Under the pieces are notes generated by a model. The model did no database searches. It saw only the letters and a program-made list of their open reading frames with translations, and was not told the DNA's origin. Below are positions 1 to 9,669 of a stretch of DNA of 13,136 bases, one piece after another. This stretch comes from Acephala macrosclerotiorum (taxonomy: Eukaryota > Ascomycota > Leotiomycetes > Helotiales > Mollisiaceae): NCBI GenBank assembly GCA_014904845.1, contig MU119910.1, positions 1-13,136 on the forward strand. The letters are read 5' to 3'. The first letter of the stretch is position 1, and each line of letters starts with the position of its first letter. Position numbers and translations under genes: made by a program.

Positions 1-840
1 TTTTTATTTATTTTAAAAATATTTTTTTATATTTTATTTATAATTTATAGTTTTAATTATTTTTCGTTTTAAAATTTTATATTTATTTTAATATATATTA
101 TATCGAATCGAAAAATAATAAAAATAATAAAAATAAAATTTTTAATTAAAATCGTATTTTAAAAAAATATAATCGTATTTTTAAAAAGTATTTTATCGAA
201 TTATATTATACTCGATAAATATATTAATTCGACGAGTTTTTATATCGAGCTCGTAAATATTATTTTAATATTATTTAATAAATTACAATAAAATACTCGT
301 TATTAATACGCGATAAAACGTAAAATAAAAAATTAATTAATTTTAAATCGAGAAAAATAAAACGAACGTAAAATCGCAATATTTTTTAAAGATTTAATAA
401 TTTTTTTTAATATAAATAAAATTTTTTTTTTTTTTTACGTTTAATTAAATTAATAGATTACGTACAATTTAAATTTTTTTATTCGATCGATTTTATTTAA
501 TTACTATTTTTTCGTAAGTAATTTTATTGTTTTATAATCGAACGAATTCAATTATTAATTAATATTAATACGTTCGAAAACAAATTACAAAATACTAAAA
601 TTTTAATTTAATATTAATAATTTAATTTTATTTATTTCTTTTTAGAAAGAGTATTTATTTATTTATATAATTAAATAAAATAAACGTAAAATTAAAAAAT
701 AAACGTTAAAATAATTATTATTAAAAATAAAAATAAATTATAATTCGAATTATTTAATCGATTATTTAAACGATTATTTAATTGAATTAATAATAATATA
801 TTAATTATTATATATTTATAAATATTAATAAATTAATAAT
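1..840. repeat. Degenerate CpG-bearing block, origin unknown
   Basis: This stretch keeps CpG at a density closer to the retrotransposon internal region than to the desert that follows, plus a few CpA/ApC (near 574-597). It includes a run of 15 T at 422-436. No LTR, terminal repeat or recognisable protein motif was found. It may be the end of another mutated transposon that continues left of the window, which is inference from the CpG density alone. Confidence 0.4.
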
Positions 841-1538
841 TTTATATAAAACTATTATATTTATAAATTTTTATTTTTTTATTTTTTATTTTTTATATTT
901 AATAAATTATCGATTTTAAAAATTTAATATTTTTAAAATTATATTTATTTTTTTATATATTTAAATTATTTAAATTATTAAAAAATATATAATAATAATA
1001 ATAATATTTATTATTTTTAACGTTTATAATAAAACGTTATTTTTTTTTTTTAATAAAAAAAATAAAATTAAAAAATAATATTTTTAATAATTTTTAAAAT
1101 TATTAAATTATTTAATTAAAAAATTTTATAATTATTTAATTTTTATTTAATTTTAAAAATATTAATATAATATATTATTATTTATTTTCTTATTATATTT
1201 TTATAATTCTTTTATAAAATATTATATAATATTTATATTAATTAAATATTCGTTTAAATAATTAAATAATAATATTATATAAAAAAAATTAATATTATTA
1301 TATTTAATAATATTTTAATTTTATAAATTATATATATATATTTTTTTATAATTAATATATCGATTTAATTTTTTTTATTTATTATATTATTTTAATTAAA
1401 AATTATTATTTTTATAATATTATAAATATAAAAATATAAAAAAAAATTTATTTATAATGTTTTTATTATAAAATATTATTATTTTATAATAATAAATATT
1501 AATTTTTTAATATAATTATATAATTTTTTAAATTAAAA

Positions 1539-1681
1539 ACGTGTTTTTATAAAATTCGTATATAATATTTTTAACAATTATTAATATTTTAAAAATTTAT
1601 AAAATAATAAATTTCGTTTTAATAATAAAATTTTAAAATATTAAAATTTTTTATTAAAAAAATATATTATTAAAAAACACG
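1539..1681. repeat. Weak inverted repeat with CGTG/CACG arms
   Basis: The left arm at 1539-1549 (ACGTGTTTTTA) is mirrored by 1671-1681 (TAAAAAACACG), with one extra A in the right arm and a few more matching A/T pairs outside. About 120 bases lie between. The arms are notable because each keeps the same non-CpG C or G inside a C-A-C-G / C-G-T-G motif. It could be a pair of degraded terminal inverted repeats of a small MITE-like element. With arms this short in AT-only sequence, chance is possible. Confidence 0.3.
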
Positions 1682-2283
1682 ATTTTTTTATATTAAAATT
1701 TTATTTTATTTTAATTATTTTATTAAAATCGTAATAAAATTTTTAATATTTATTAATATATATTTTTAACGTTTAAAAAAAATAATTATAATATTTTTAT
1801 TTTTTAAAATAAAATAAAATTTAAATAAAAAAAATATTATTAAATATTAATAATAAAAAAATTAAAATAAAAATATAATAAAAATTAAAATTATATTTAT
1901 AATATATATTAAATATTTTCAAATAAATTTAAAAATAATTTATATATTAATAAAAAAAATTTTATAAATAAATATTATTAATCTTTTTAAAAAAAAAAAA
2001 GAATTTTAATAATAAAATTAAATAATTTTAATATAATATAATTAATAATATTTAAAATTATTATAAATATTTTTTAAAATTTTTATTAAATTCGTATAAT
2101 AAGAAATATAATATTAAAAAAATATATAAAAAAATATTAATAAAAATATTTAATAAAAAAATTAAATAATAATAATAATATATTTATTAAATATTAATTT
2201 TTTTATTTAATAAAAATAATTATTAAATTCGATTAATATATTTTTTAATTATATTATATATTAAAAATATTAATATTATATTA

Positions 2284-2288
2284 AAAAT
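2284..2288. other. Candidate target-site duplication, left copy
   Basis: The five bases AAAAT here match 8738-8742 exactly if the LTR is taken to start two bases further out (2289). With the more usual TG...CA boundary (2291) the flanking five bases are AATAT against AAAAT, one mismatch. In such AT-rich DNA a 5-bp match is weak support. Confidence 0.3.
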
Positions 2289-2290
2289 AT

Positions 2291-2491
2291 TAAATTTACT
2301 AATAAAACGATTTAAACGCACGTAAAATTTTTTTGAAATTTTAATATACGTATTAATTTTTGATTAATTCTTATTATTTAAAAAATAAAACTCGAAATAT
2401 GAAAACTTTATTTCGAAAATAAAAATAAAATAATACTAATTATATACAATTTCAAATTACACGCGAATATTATATAATATTTATTTTAATA
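2291..2491 (-). repeat. Left LTR (3' LTR if element reads minus)
   Basis: A 201-bp copy starting TAAATTTACT and ending TTTTAATA. Compared with the right copy it has TA for TG at its plus-strand start and TA for CG near its end (2487-2488). It keeps several C/G the other copy lost (for example CGC at 2317-2319) and has two CpA (near 2448 and 2453) where the right copy has CpG. The only transversion is G at 2335 against T at 8581. It contains the 16-bp A/T palindrome at 2466-2481 shared by all LTR copies in the window. Confidence 0.85.
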
Positions 2492-2498
2492 TTAATAA

Positions 2499-2507
2499 TT
2501 TTTTTTT
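2499..2507 (-). other. Possible polypurine tract
   Basis: Nine T on the plus strand (A9 on the minus strand) lie seven bases inside the left LTR. In LTR retrotransposons a polypurine tract primes plus-strand DNA synthesis just upstream of the 3' LTR. Transitions keep purines as purines, so such a tract survives RIP as a run of A. The seven-base gap to the LTR is larger than usual. Confidence 0.3.
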
Positions 2508-2774
2508 ATAATAAAAATATTATCGTTTTTAATAATTTAAACAAATAAAATAATTTTTTTTTTTTATTATACGTTATAAATATATTAAACTCGTTGATTT
2601 TAATACAAATAAAAATATTAAAAAAATAAAAATCATATAATTAAACATTAAAAATAATATTAATTTATTAATATTATTTTTAAAATTTATTAAAATTTAT
2701 AAATTTCGAATTTAAATTTTTTTTATTATTATTAATTTAAAATTTCAAATAATAATAATTATTTTTATATTTAC

Positions 2775-2836
2775 TTTTTTATTTATTTTTTTTATTTATT
2801 TTTATATTTATTTTTATTTTTATTTTTTTTTTTATT
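2775..2836. repeat. T-rich low-complexity tract
   Basis: About 60 bases made of T runs separated by single A or ATA, roughly TTTTA/TTTTATT units. On the minus strand it is an A-rich tract about 300 bases from the end of the internal region, so it may be the former 3' untranslated part or simply a mutated pyrimidine-rich stretch. Confidence 0.5.
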
Positions 2837-5527
2837 CGTATTTTAAAATAATTAATATTTAAAAACTTTTTTAAAATTTTATTATAATATTTATTAAATT
2901 GTTTTAATTATTAATTTATTTAATTTTTTATAGTTTTTTTTATTTGTATAATTATTATAAAATTATAATATTGATTATTAAACGCTTTTTTAATCGTTTT
3001 AAATTTGATTAAATATTTATAAAATAAATACGAATTAATATATACGATTATTAAAATATTAAAAAAATCGAATTATTTTATAATTATATTTATAATAAAT
3101 TTAATTATTATTATTATATTGATTTTTTTTACTATTTTATATATTTTTAAAATTAGTACGTTTTTAATAATTCGTTTATTTTGAATAGAATTATAATAAA
3201 TAAAAAAAAATTTAATTTCGAATTTTTTATTATTTTTTTTATTTTCGTTCGTAAAAATAATTTTATATTCAATTTAAAAACTAAAATTTTTATTGTTTAT
3301 AAACGATTTATCGACGAAAACGAAAAATTTTACTATTAATAAATTTAAAACGATATATTTAAATCTTCGATTTAAATTTTTAATTTATTATTTTAATTTT
3401 TTATTTAATTTAATAATTTCGTTTTTAATCGAATTTTAATATTAAATAATAATAAATAAATCGAAAATTGCTTTAAATTAATAAATTATAACGATATTAA
3501 TATTTCGAATATATTGTTTTTTATATTTAATTTACAAATTTAATAATTTGAAATTTATTAATTTAAATTTTTTATTTTAATTTTTTTATTTTAAATTAAT
3601 AAAATTTCTAATATAAAAATTATTTTAAATTTTATTACGAATTTAATTTTTTTAAATTAATTTTTTTTTAAAAATAAAAAACTTTTTTTTTATTAATATA
3701 AATATATCGTTTATTTATATTTTAATAATATCGAATATTTTTTTTTTAATTGTAATCAAAAAATAAAAATCGTATATAAACGTAATTATTAATAATTTTT
3801 TTTTATAATATTTATAATACGTAATTTATTAATAGATTTTTATTTTAATAATTTTATATAATAATTTTAAAATTATTATAATAATATTCAATAAATAAAA
3901 ATAATAAATTTATTTTAATAAATACGCGAGTATTAATTATTAAAAATTAATTATCGATTATATATAAATTTAAATAATATCGCGAAATTATATTTTAATT
4001 ATTTTATTTGAAAATTGAATTAATAAAAATATTAATACAATAATAACTCGTTAATTAATTTTTTAAATAATCGAAAATTATATAAAAAAAAAAAAAATTT
4101 TATATTGTTATATTTTTAAATTATTAGTTTTAATTTTTCGTACGAATTATTAATAGTTTTATTTTTAATCTTATTAATTAATCTCGAGTTAAAAATACGA
4201 ATTTTAATGTATTTAATAAAATCGAATTTAACGAATTAAAAAAAATTTTTTACGATTAAATTATCGATTTTTTTTTATTAAAATTTCTCGAACGATATTT
4301 CAAATATAATAATTACATTTTTTTTTTCGTAATTATAATAAGAATTTTTTATTGATTTTTTTTTTATTTATTATAAATATTATAAACGTATTATTGAAAT
4401 TTTCGTTGTTATTATTATTTTCAGCGAATTAATAACGTTTATTTTATCGTAGTTTTTTATCGAATATATTTTTATTATTAAATAATTTTTTTAATTTTTT
4501 TCGTTTACGTCGTTTTATTAATAATTTATTGTTTATATTTTTATAATTTAATTTATTAAATAAAAAAAATATATAAAATAATTTTTTATTATTTATTTTT
4601 TCGTAAAACGTTTTTTTTATATAATACGATTTAATTATCGTCGAATGAAATTTAATCGATTCGTAAAATATATCGATTATATATTTTTTTTAATTCATTA
4701 TTAATAGTTTATATAAAAATTTTTAATTGCTTTTTTCGTACTATACGCGTATATTCGAAAAAATTAATAAATTTAAAATAAATTTTGTATTTAAATTCTT
4801 TTTTATTATAAACGTATTAATAATTTAATATTCAACGTATAAACGTTATATTTTTTTAGTAATTATATAAATTGTTTTCGTTTTTTTAATTATTAATAAC
4901 GATAATATATTTTCGTTAATTATTTTAAAATATATTTTAAAGATTAATAACGTTAATACAATTTCGTTTAATTTTATTAAATTGTTTATTATTTTAATTA
5001 TTATTTATAAAATTAATTTTTTATTAATTTATTTATTAACGAGTTTATTTCGAATAATTTTATAAACTCGTTATAATAAAATATAGTATTTTTTTATTTT
5101 TTTATATTATTATAAATTTCGATAAAAATTTCTTTGATTTTAATTATTATTACTTTTATATATTATTGAAATTTTATAAACGAAAAATTTTTGCTTACGT
5201 CGTAAACGAAATAATTTAATAGTTTTTAATATATATCGATTTAATATATTCGAAAAATGTTTTATATTGTTTTTATAAATATATTTTTTAAAAATTTAAT
5301 TATTTAAAATATTATTATTAAATTTATTATTTATAAAACTAATTTTTCATTTAAATATAAAATATTAATAATAATAAAATAATTAAATTTATAATTGTTT
5401 TATAAAGTAAATTTGAATTTTTTAAATAATTTACTATGTATTTAATAATAGTAATAAAATTTAATATTTACGTCGTAATTTGCTCGTTAAAAGATTTTTA
5501 ATAAATATTATATCGATAAATAATTAA

Positions 5528-5539
5528 ATCGTCGATATA
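5528..5539 (-). other. Possible reverse-transcriptase YxDD relic
   Basis: Read on the minus strand from 5539 the codons are TAT ATC GAC GAT TTA ATT ATT, giving Y-I-D-D-L-I-I. The second codon could be a mutated valine. YVDD/YIDD followed by hydrophobic residues is the catalytic core of LTR-retrotransposon reverse transcriptases. The position, about 3.2 kb from the presumed 5' end with 3.2 kb still to follow, fits a gypsy-type order (RT before integrase) better than copia. Flanking codons do not clearly match either family, and a stop follows nine codons after the motif, so this is only suggestive. Confidence 0.25.
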
Positions 5540-7938
5540 ATTATTATAATTCGATTTCGAGAAAATAATTTCAAATTAAATTTTTTTTTTATTAATATAA
5601 TAATATTTATAAATAGTTTTATTTTCGTACGATTAAAATTTTTTTATTTTTTTAAATTAAAATATTTTTAAAATTATCGAGTTTTATTTTTATTTTATTT
5701 ATATTTTAAATATAAAATAAAAATAATATATTTATTAAAACGATATAAAATATTATAATATTTAAAAACGTATTAATTTAAATTGTTTTTTACGATAATA
5801 CAATTTTTTTATTAAATCGAATTTTGTAAATACTAATTATTAATACGTTTAATTAAATTCTATTATCGATTTTTTATAGTATTTAAAATTGTAATTAATT
5901 AATAATTAATATTTTTACAATTTTATTATTTAATATAATTTTTTAAAACGTTTTAAAAAAATAACGATTTTCAAACGTAAATATTAAATTCTTATTAAAT
6001 TATTATAATAACAAATTAAATATATATTTTTTTTATAATAATATAATAAATAAATTAATCGTTTAAAATAATTATTATTTAAATATTATTAATTTTTTTA
6101 AATTTAATAAAATAAATTTTATTTTCGTTTTTTATTTTTATATTTATTAATAATTAATCGATTTTTTCGATTATATTGTTTTTTAAAAAACTTTTTATAT
6201 TTTTGTATTTAATAAAAAAACTTTAATAATAAATCGTTATAACGTTATAATCGATAATATATTAAACGTATTATTGAAATTTAAAGTATACTTATTATTG
6301 TTTTTTTATTATATGTTTTATTAATTAATAGTTTAATTTATTACAAATATAATATTTTTTTTAATAAGATTTTTTTTAGTAATTACAATTCGTAAAATAA
6401 TTATTATTATTTCGAAATATTTTTTTATTTTTTTATTAAATCGAAAAAATCGAAAAATCGAAATTAATTTATATTTACGTTTTTTATTACGTTTTTCGTA
6501 TATTTAATCGATTTAATTTTAATCGATTTTATTATAATTTTTTTTGTTTTTTTAGAAATTACGATTAAAATTACTATTATATTATTACGTTTTTTGTAAA
6601 CGTATTATAATATCGATTGCGAATTGTAATTTAATATAAACGTTTTCGAATATATTTATAAATTTATAAAATATAAAATTATATTTTTCGATATTTTTAT
6701 AAACGTTAATAATTTAATTTTAAAAATTATATTTTATACGATATTCGTTTAATAAACTACGTTAAATTTATTAAAATTAATCGAAAAATAATTAAAAATA
6801 TTTTAATTTAATTTTCGATTAATTAATAATAATAATTCGTAATAATATAATTTTTTTATAAAAATATATACAATTTTTAATTTTTATTTATATTGAAATA
6901 TATTCGAATTTTATTTATTATTATTATAAAATTATAATTTTTTCTCGCGATTTTATCGTAATAAAATAAATTCGTACGATTTTTAAATATAATAAAAAAT
7001 ACTTTATTATATTAATTTTTTAATAATTTAATTTTAAAATAATAATCGTAAAAGATTTATAATTTAACGTCGAAAATATCGAATAATTTTTCGTCGTATT
7101 TTTTATTATTATTAAATTTATAAACGATTTTATTAATATATTTTATAAAAATTAAAAATTGTTATATTAAAAATTATCGTTTAATCGAGTATTTTAATTA
7201 AAGTTTATATTTTTTTAATTTTATAAATTATTTTATTGAAATATTAATTAGTAAAATTATCGATTTAAAAAGTAAATATTTAAAAATTGTATATTAAAAT
7301 ATTATATATTCGAAATTCGAGTTTCGTAAAATTAAATATTTAAAATATTTAAATTTTAAAAGCGTTATAATCGTAAAAATAAATTGTTTTAAAAAGTAAT
7401 ATTATTTCGATCGATTTTATTTTAAATATTATTTGAATTTTATTAAAAATAAATATAGAATTTATTTTTATTTATTAATTAATTTATTACTTTTTTTTTA
7501 AATTTATTTATAGTATTTTTCGTCGCTTATAATAATTTTTTCAAGTATTTTCGTAATTCGTTTTTCGTTTCTCGATAATTATATTTCTCGTTTATATAAA
7601 ATATTTCGCAATTCTCAAATGAAAATTAATATTATTTTAAAAAACGTATTTTTCGTTTATTTTTTAAAATTATTTTTAAAGTATTTTCATATAATATAAT
7701 TCGTATATTCGTTTTATTTATAGTATTTAATACTAAATACAATAAATATATCGATTATTATTTTATTTGAATTCTTATTTTTTATATTAATTAATAAATT
7801 TTATATTTTTATTTTATTTTTATATTTTATTTTTTTAAATATTATTTTGAAAAATAAAAAATAATTAATTTTATAAATAGTTTTATAAATAATTTAAACG
7901 TTTTAATAAAAATAAATAATAAAAACAAATAAAATAAA

Positions 7939-7974
7939 TATAAAAACGTATATAAAAACGAATATAAAAACGAG
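7939..7974. repeat. Three tandem 12-nt units
   Basis: Units 7939-7950, 7951-7962 and 7963-7974 all read TATAAAAACG followed by TA, AA or AG. A fourth, shortened unit (TAAACG) follows. The array lies about 560 bases inside the presumed 5' LTR on the minus strand, where gag would be, so it may be the relic of a short in-frame peptide repeat (four residues per unit). Each unit keeps its CpG. Confidence 0.6.
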
Positions 7975-8536
7975 TAAACGTTTTAAAAAATAAATATTTT
8001 TAATAGAATTTAATTAAATATTTACGATAATTACTTTTATAAAACGTTTTTTTAATAATAATTTATAAGAACTTCGTATAATCGTAATATAATATCGATA
8101 TATTATTCGATCAATTGATTCGAGATTAATAAATATAAATACAATCGAAATAAAAAATAAAAAATAATATTAATTTAATGCGATATTTAAAATTAAATAA
8201 TAAATATAGTAATTTAATTAATTATTTAATCGAGTTTTTCGTAAAATAATATTATTTTACGTAATAAACGTAAACTTGAATTAATTACTTAAAAATTCGA
8301 ATTTCTCTATAATTAATTTTTTTAAATCTTCGAAAAATAATTAAATATTTTAATTTTGTTTTTATAAAAAAAAATAATAAAATTTTTTTATAATTCGATA
8401 AAATTTAACGATATTCGATTGAAATTTTTTAATATTTTTTATAATAAACTTATTAATATTTTTGATTATATTTTTTTTTTTTTAATAAATTTTTACTAAT
8501 TTATAATTAAAAATAACTATTGATCAATATTAATAT

Positions 8537-8737
8537 TGAATTTACTAATAAAACGATTTAAATATACGTAAAATCTTTTTTAAATTTTAATATACGTATT
8601 AATTTTTAATTAATTTTTATTATTTAAAAAACGAAACTCGAAATATAAAAACTTTGTTTTAAAAATAAAAATAAAATAATATTAATTATATGCGATTTCG
8701 AATTATACGCGAATATTATATAATATTTATTTCGATA
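8537..8737 (-). repeat. Right LTR (5' LTR if element reads minus)
   Basis: A 201-bp copy starting TGAATTTACT, matching 2291-2491 without gaps at 180 of 201 positions. It keeps TG at the plus-strand start (CA at the minus-strand end) and CG near its outer end (8733-8734), where the left copy has TA. The 16-bp palindrome AATATTATATAATATT is at 8712-8727. Just internal to it the minus strand reads ATATTAATATTGATCAATAG. Its first bases could be a mutated tRNA primer site beginning TGGTAT, but the match does not continue, so no primer-binding site is claimed. Confidence 0.85.
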
Positions 8738-8742
8738 AAAAT
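8738..8742. other. Candidate target-site duplication, right copy
   Basis: AAAAT immediately outside the right LTR matches 2284-2288 under one of two possible LTR boundaries. It is weak evidence, given the base composition. Confidence 0.3.
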
Positions 8743-9165
8743 TTTTATAATAATAAAAAAAGTTAATAATAATATAAAAATAATATTAATTAGTTTATTT
8801 TATAATAAAAATAAAAATATATTTATTAATAATATTTAAAAATTAAAAATTAAAAATTATTTTTATTTTTATTTTATAATTAATAATAAATTATTTTATT
8901 ATAATAAAATAAAAATTATAATAATTAAACAAGTTATAAAAAAAGTTTATTAATATAAAATATTTATATAATTATAATTTAATTTTTTTATTATAAAAAA
9001 ATTATATTTTTACGATTTTTATAATTTTTATAATTTTAATAATTTTAAATTAATATATTATATATTATTTAATATAATATAAAAATTAAAAAAAAATTAT
9101 ATTTAATAAATTTTTTTGATTAAAACGTATTAAACTTTAAATAAATTTAATTATTTTAATAAATA

Positions 9166-9181
9166 ATATATATATATATAT
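9166..9181. repeat. (AT)8 microsatellite
   Basis: A pure alternating A/T run of 16 bases, followed shortly by the first copy of the 54-nt dispersed repeat. Confidence 0.8.
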
Positions 9182-9193
9182 TTATTAAAAATT

Positions 9194-9248
9194 TTATAAT
9201 TTTTTATAAAAACGTTTTTATATAAATTTATAAATAAAATATATATAT
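9194..9248. repeat. 54-nt dispersed repeat, copy 1
   Basis: It matches 12155-12208 over its whole length with two single-base indels and no clear substitutions. Its core is the 16-bp perfect palindrome ATAAAAACGTTTTTAT with further partly paired A/T on both sides, so it could fold as an imperfect hairpin of about 34 bases. It ends in the (AT)n run. The family is unknown. Confidence 0.6.
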
Positions 9249-9260
9249 ATATATATATAT
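9239..9260. repeat. (AT)11 microsatellite
   Basis: A pure alternating AT run of 22 bases overlapping the end of the dispersed repeat copy. Confidence 0.85.
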
Positions 9261-9603
9261 AATATAAAACAAATTAAATATTAATTTTAATTTATTTATT
9301 ATAAATTTTAATAATCGTAAAAAAAAATTATTAATATAAAATTAAATTTATAAAAAAAAAAATTAAAATATATATTAAAATAATAAAAAAATTAAAAAAA
9401 AGAAATTTATTAAATATAAAACGCGAAAAAAAAAATCTTTATATTTTATTAATAATTATAATTAATAAATATAAATTTTTAATATTTATTTTTAATTTTA
9501 TAAAAAGTATTTAAATTTTAAAAATTTATTATTTTAAATAAAATTTTCAATTTAAAAAAATAATTAATATTTATTAAAAAAAATATATATTAAATAATAA
9601 AAC

Positions 9604-9669
9604 TAAAATAATATTAATTATATACGATTTTAAATCGTATATAAATATTATATAATATTTATTTTAATA
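9604..9669 (-). repeat. LTR fragment (third copy of the LTR end)
   Basis: These 66 bases align without gaps to 8672-8737 of the right LTR, with 11 differences, all transitions, including the conserved 16-bp palindrome at 9644-9659 and the LTR terminus (TTTTAATA). The match stops leftward, so this is a truncated solo LTR or an LTR of a related, more diverged element in the same orientation. Within it, 9618-9630 and 9632-9644 form a perfect 13-bp inverted repeat around one base. The intact element's LTRs do not show this hairpin perfectly. Confidence 0.75.

Larger units (their letters stand above)
841..2290. other. AT desert left of the retrotransposon
   Basis: About 1.4 kb with only isolated CpG sites and many runs of pure A and T. 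Apart from the weak inverted repeat at 1539/1681 I see no gene, tandem array or other named feature. Composition resembles 8743-12200 on the other side of the retrotransposon, so both could be parts of one older repeat unit split by the insertion. Confidence 0.5.
2492..8536 (-). pseudogene. Destroyed gag-pol internal region
   Basis: These 6045 bp should have carried gag and pol (protease, reverse transcriptase, RNase H, integrase) of the retrotransposon, judging only from position between the LTRs and length. Every frame on both strands is interrupted by many TAA/TAG stops, so nothing here can be expressed as a full protein. The plus strand is clearly T-rich over long stretches (for example 4480-4600 and 5570-5710), pointing to coding on the minus strand. 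CpG density is higher than in the flanks, and some TpG/CpA survive (around 5400-5500). One short minus-strand string reads as a YxDD reverse-transcriptase core (5528-5539). I could not place other domains such as the zinc knuckle, protease or integrase triad, and the frames cannot be assigned reliably by eye. Confidence 0.55.
2291..8737 (-). mobile_element. RIP-destroyed LTR retrotransposon, 6447 bp
   Basis: Two direct repeats of exactly 201 bp (2291-2491 and 8537-8737) enclose 6045 bp. They align without gaps and differ at 21 positions, 20 of them transitions. Read on the minus strand, the right copy ends in CA and begins TA where TG is expected. Size and layout fit a full-length Ty3/gypsy- or Ty1/copia-type element. 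Orientation is inferred from three signs: the internal plus strand is pyrimidine-rich (so the minus strand is purine-rich, as coding strands of such elements tend to be); an A9 tract on the minus strand lies just inside the left LTR; and no purine tract precedes the right LTR on the plus strand. All frames are broken by stops. Superfamily cannot be settled by eye. Confidence 0.85.

Noticed and set aside
2730..2770. Hairpin of ATTATTATT and AATAATAAT
   Set aside because: Short A/T-only arms of this kind occur all over the block and are expected by chance.
4084..4097. A14 run as a poly(A) tail of a LINE or retrocopy
   Set aside because: It lies inside the LTR element, has no target-site duplication, and homopolymers of this length are frequent here.
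4560..4660. Minus-strand codons reading H-S-T-x-x-K-S-Y-Y, resembling the end of an integrase core
   Set aside because: The residues that would identify it (S-P after K-S) cannot arise from the codons present by C-to-T/G-to-A change, and the distance from the YxDD candidate is wrong for a gypsy element.
8510..8536. tRNA primer-binding site next to the right LTR on the minus strand
   Set aside because: Only the first seven or so bases could be a mutated TGGTATC; the following bases do not fit a common primer tRNA.
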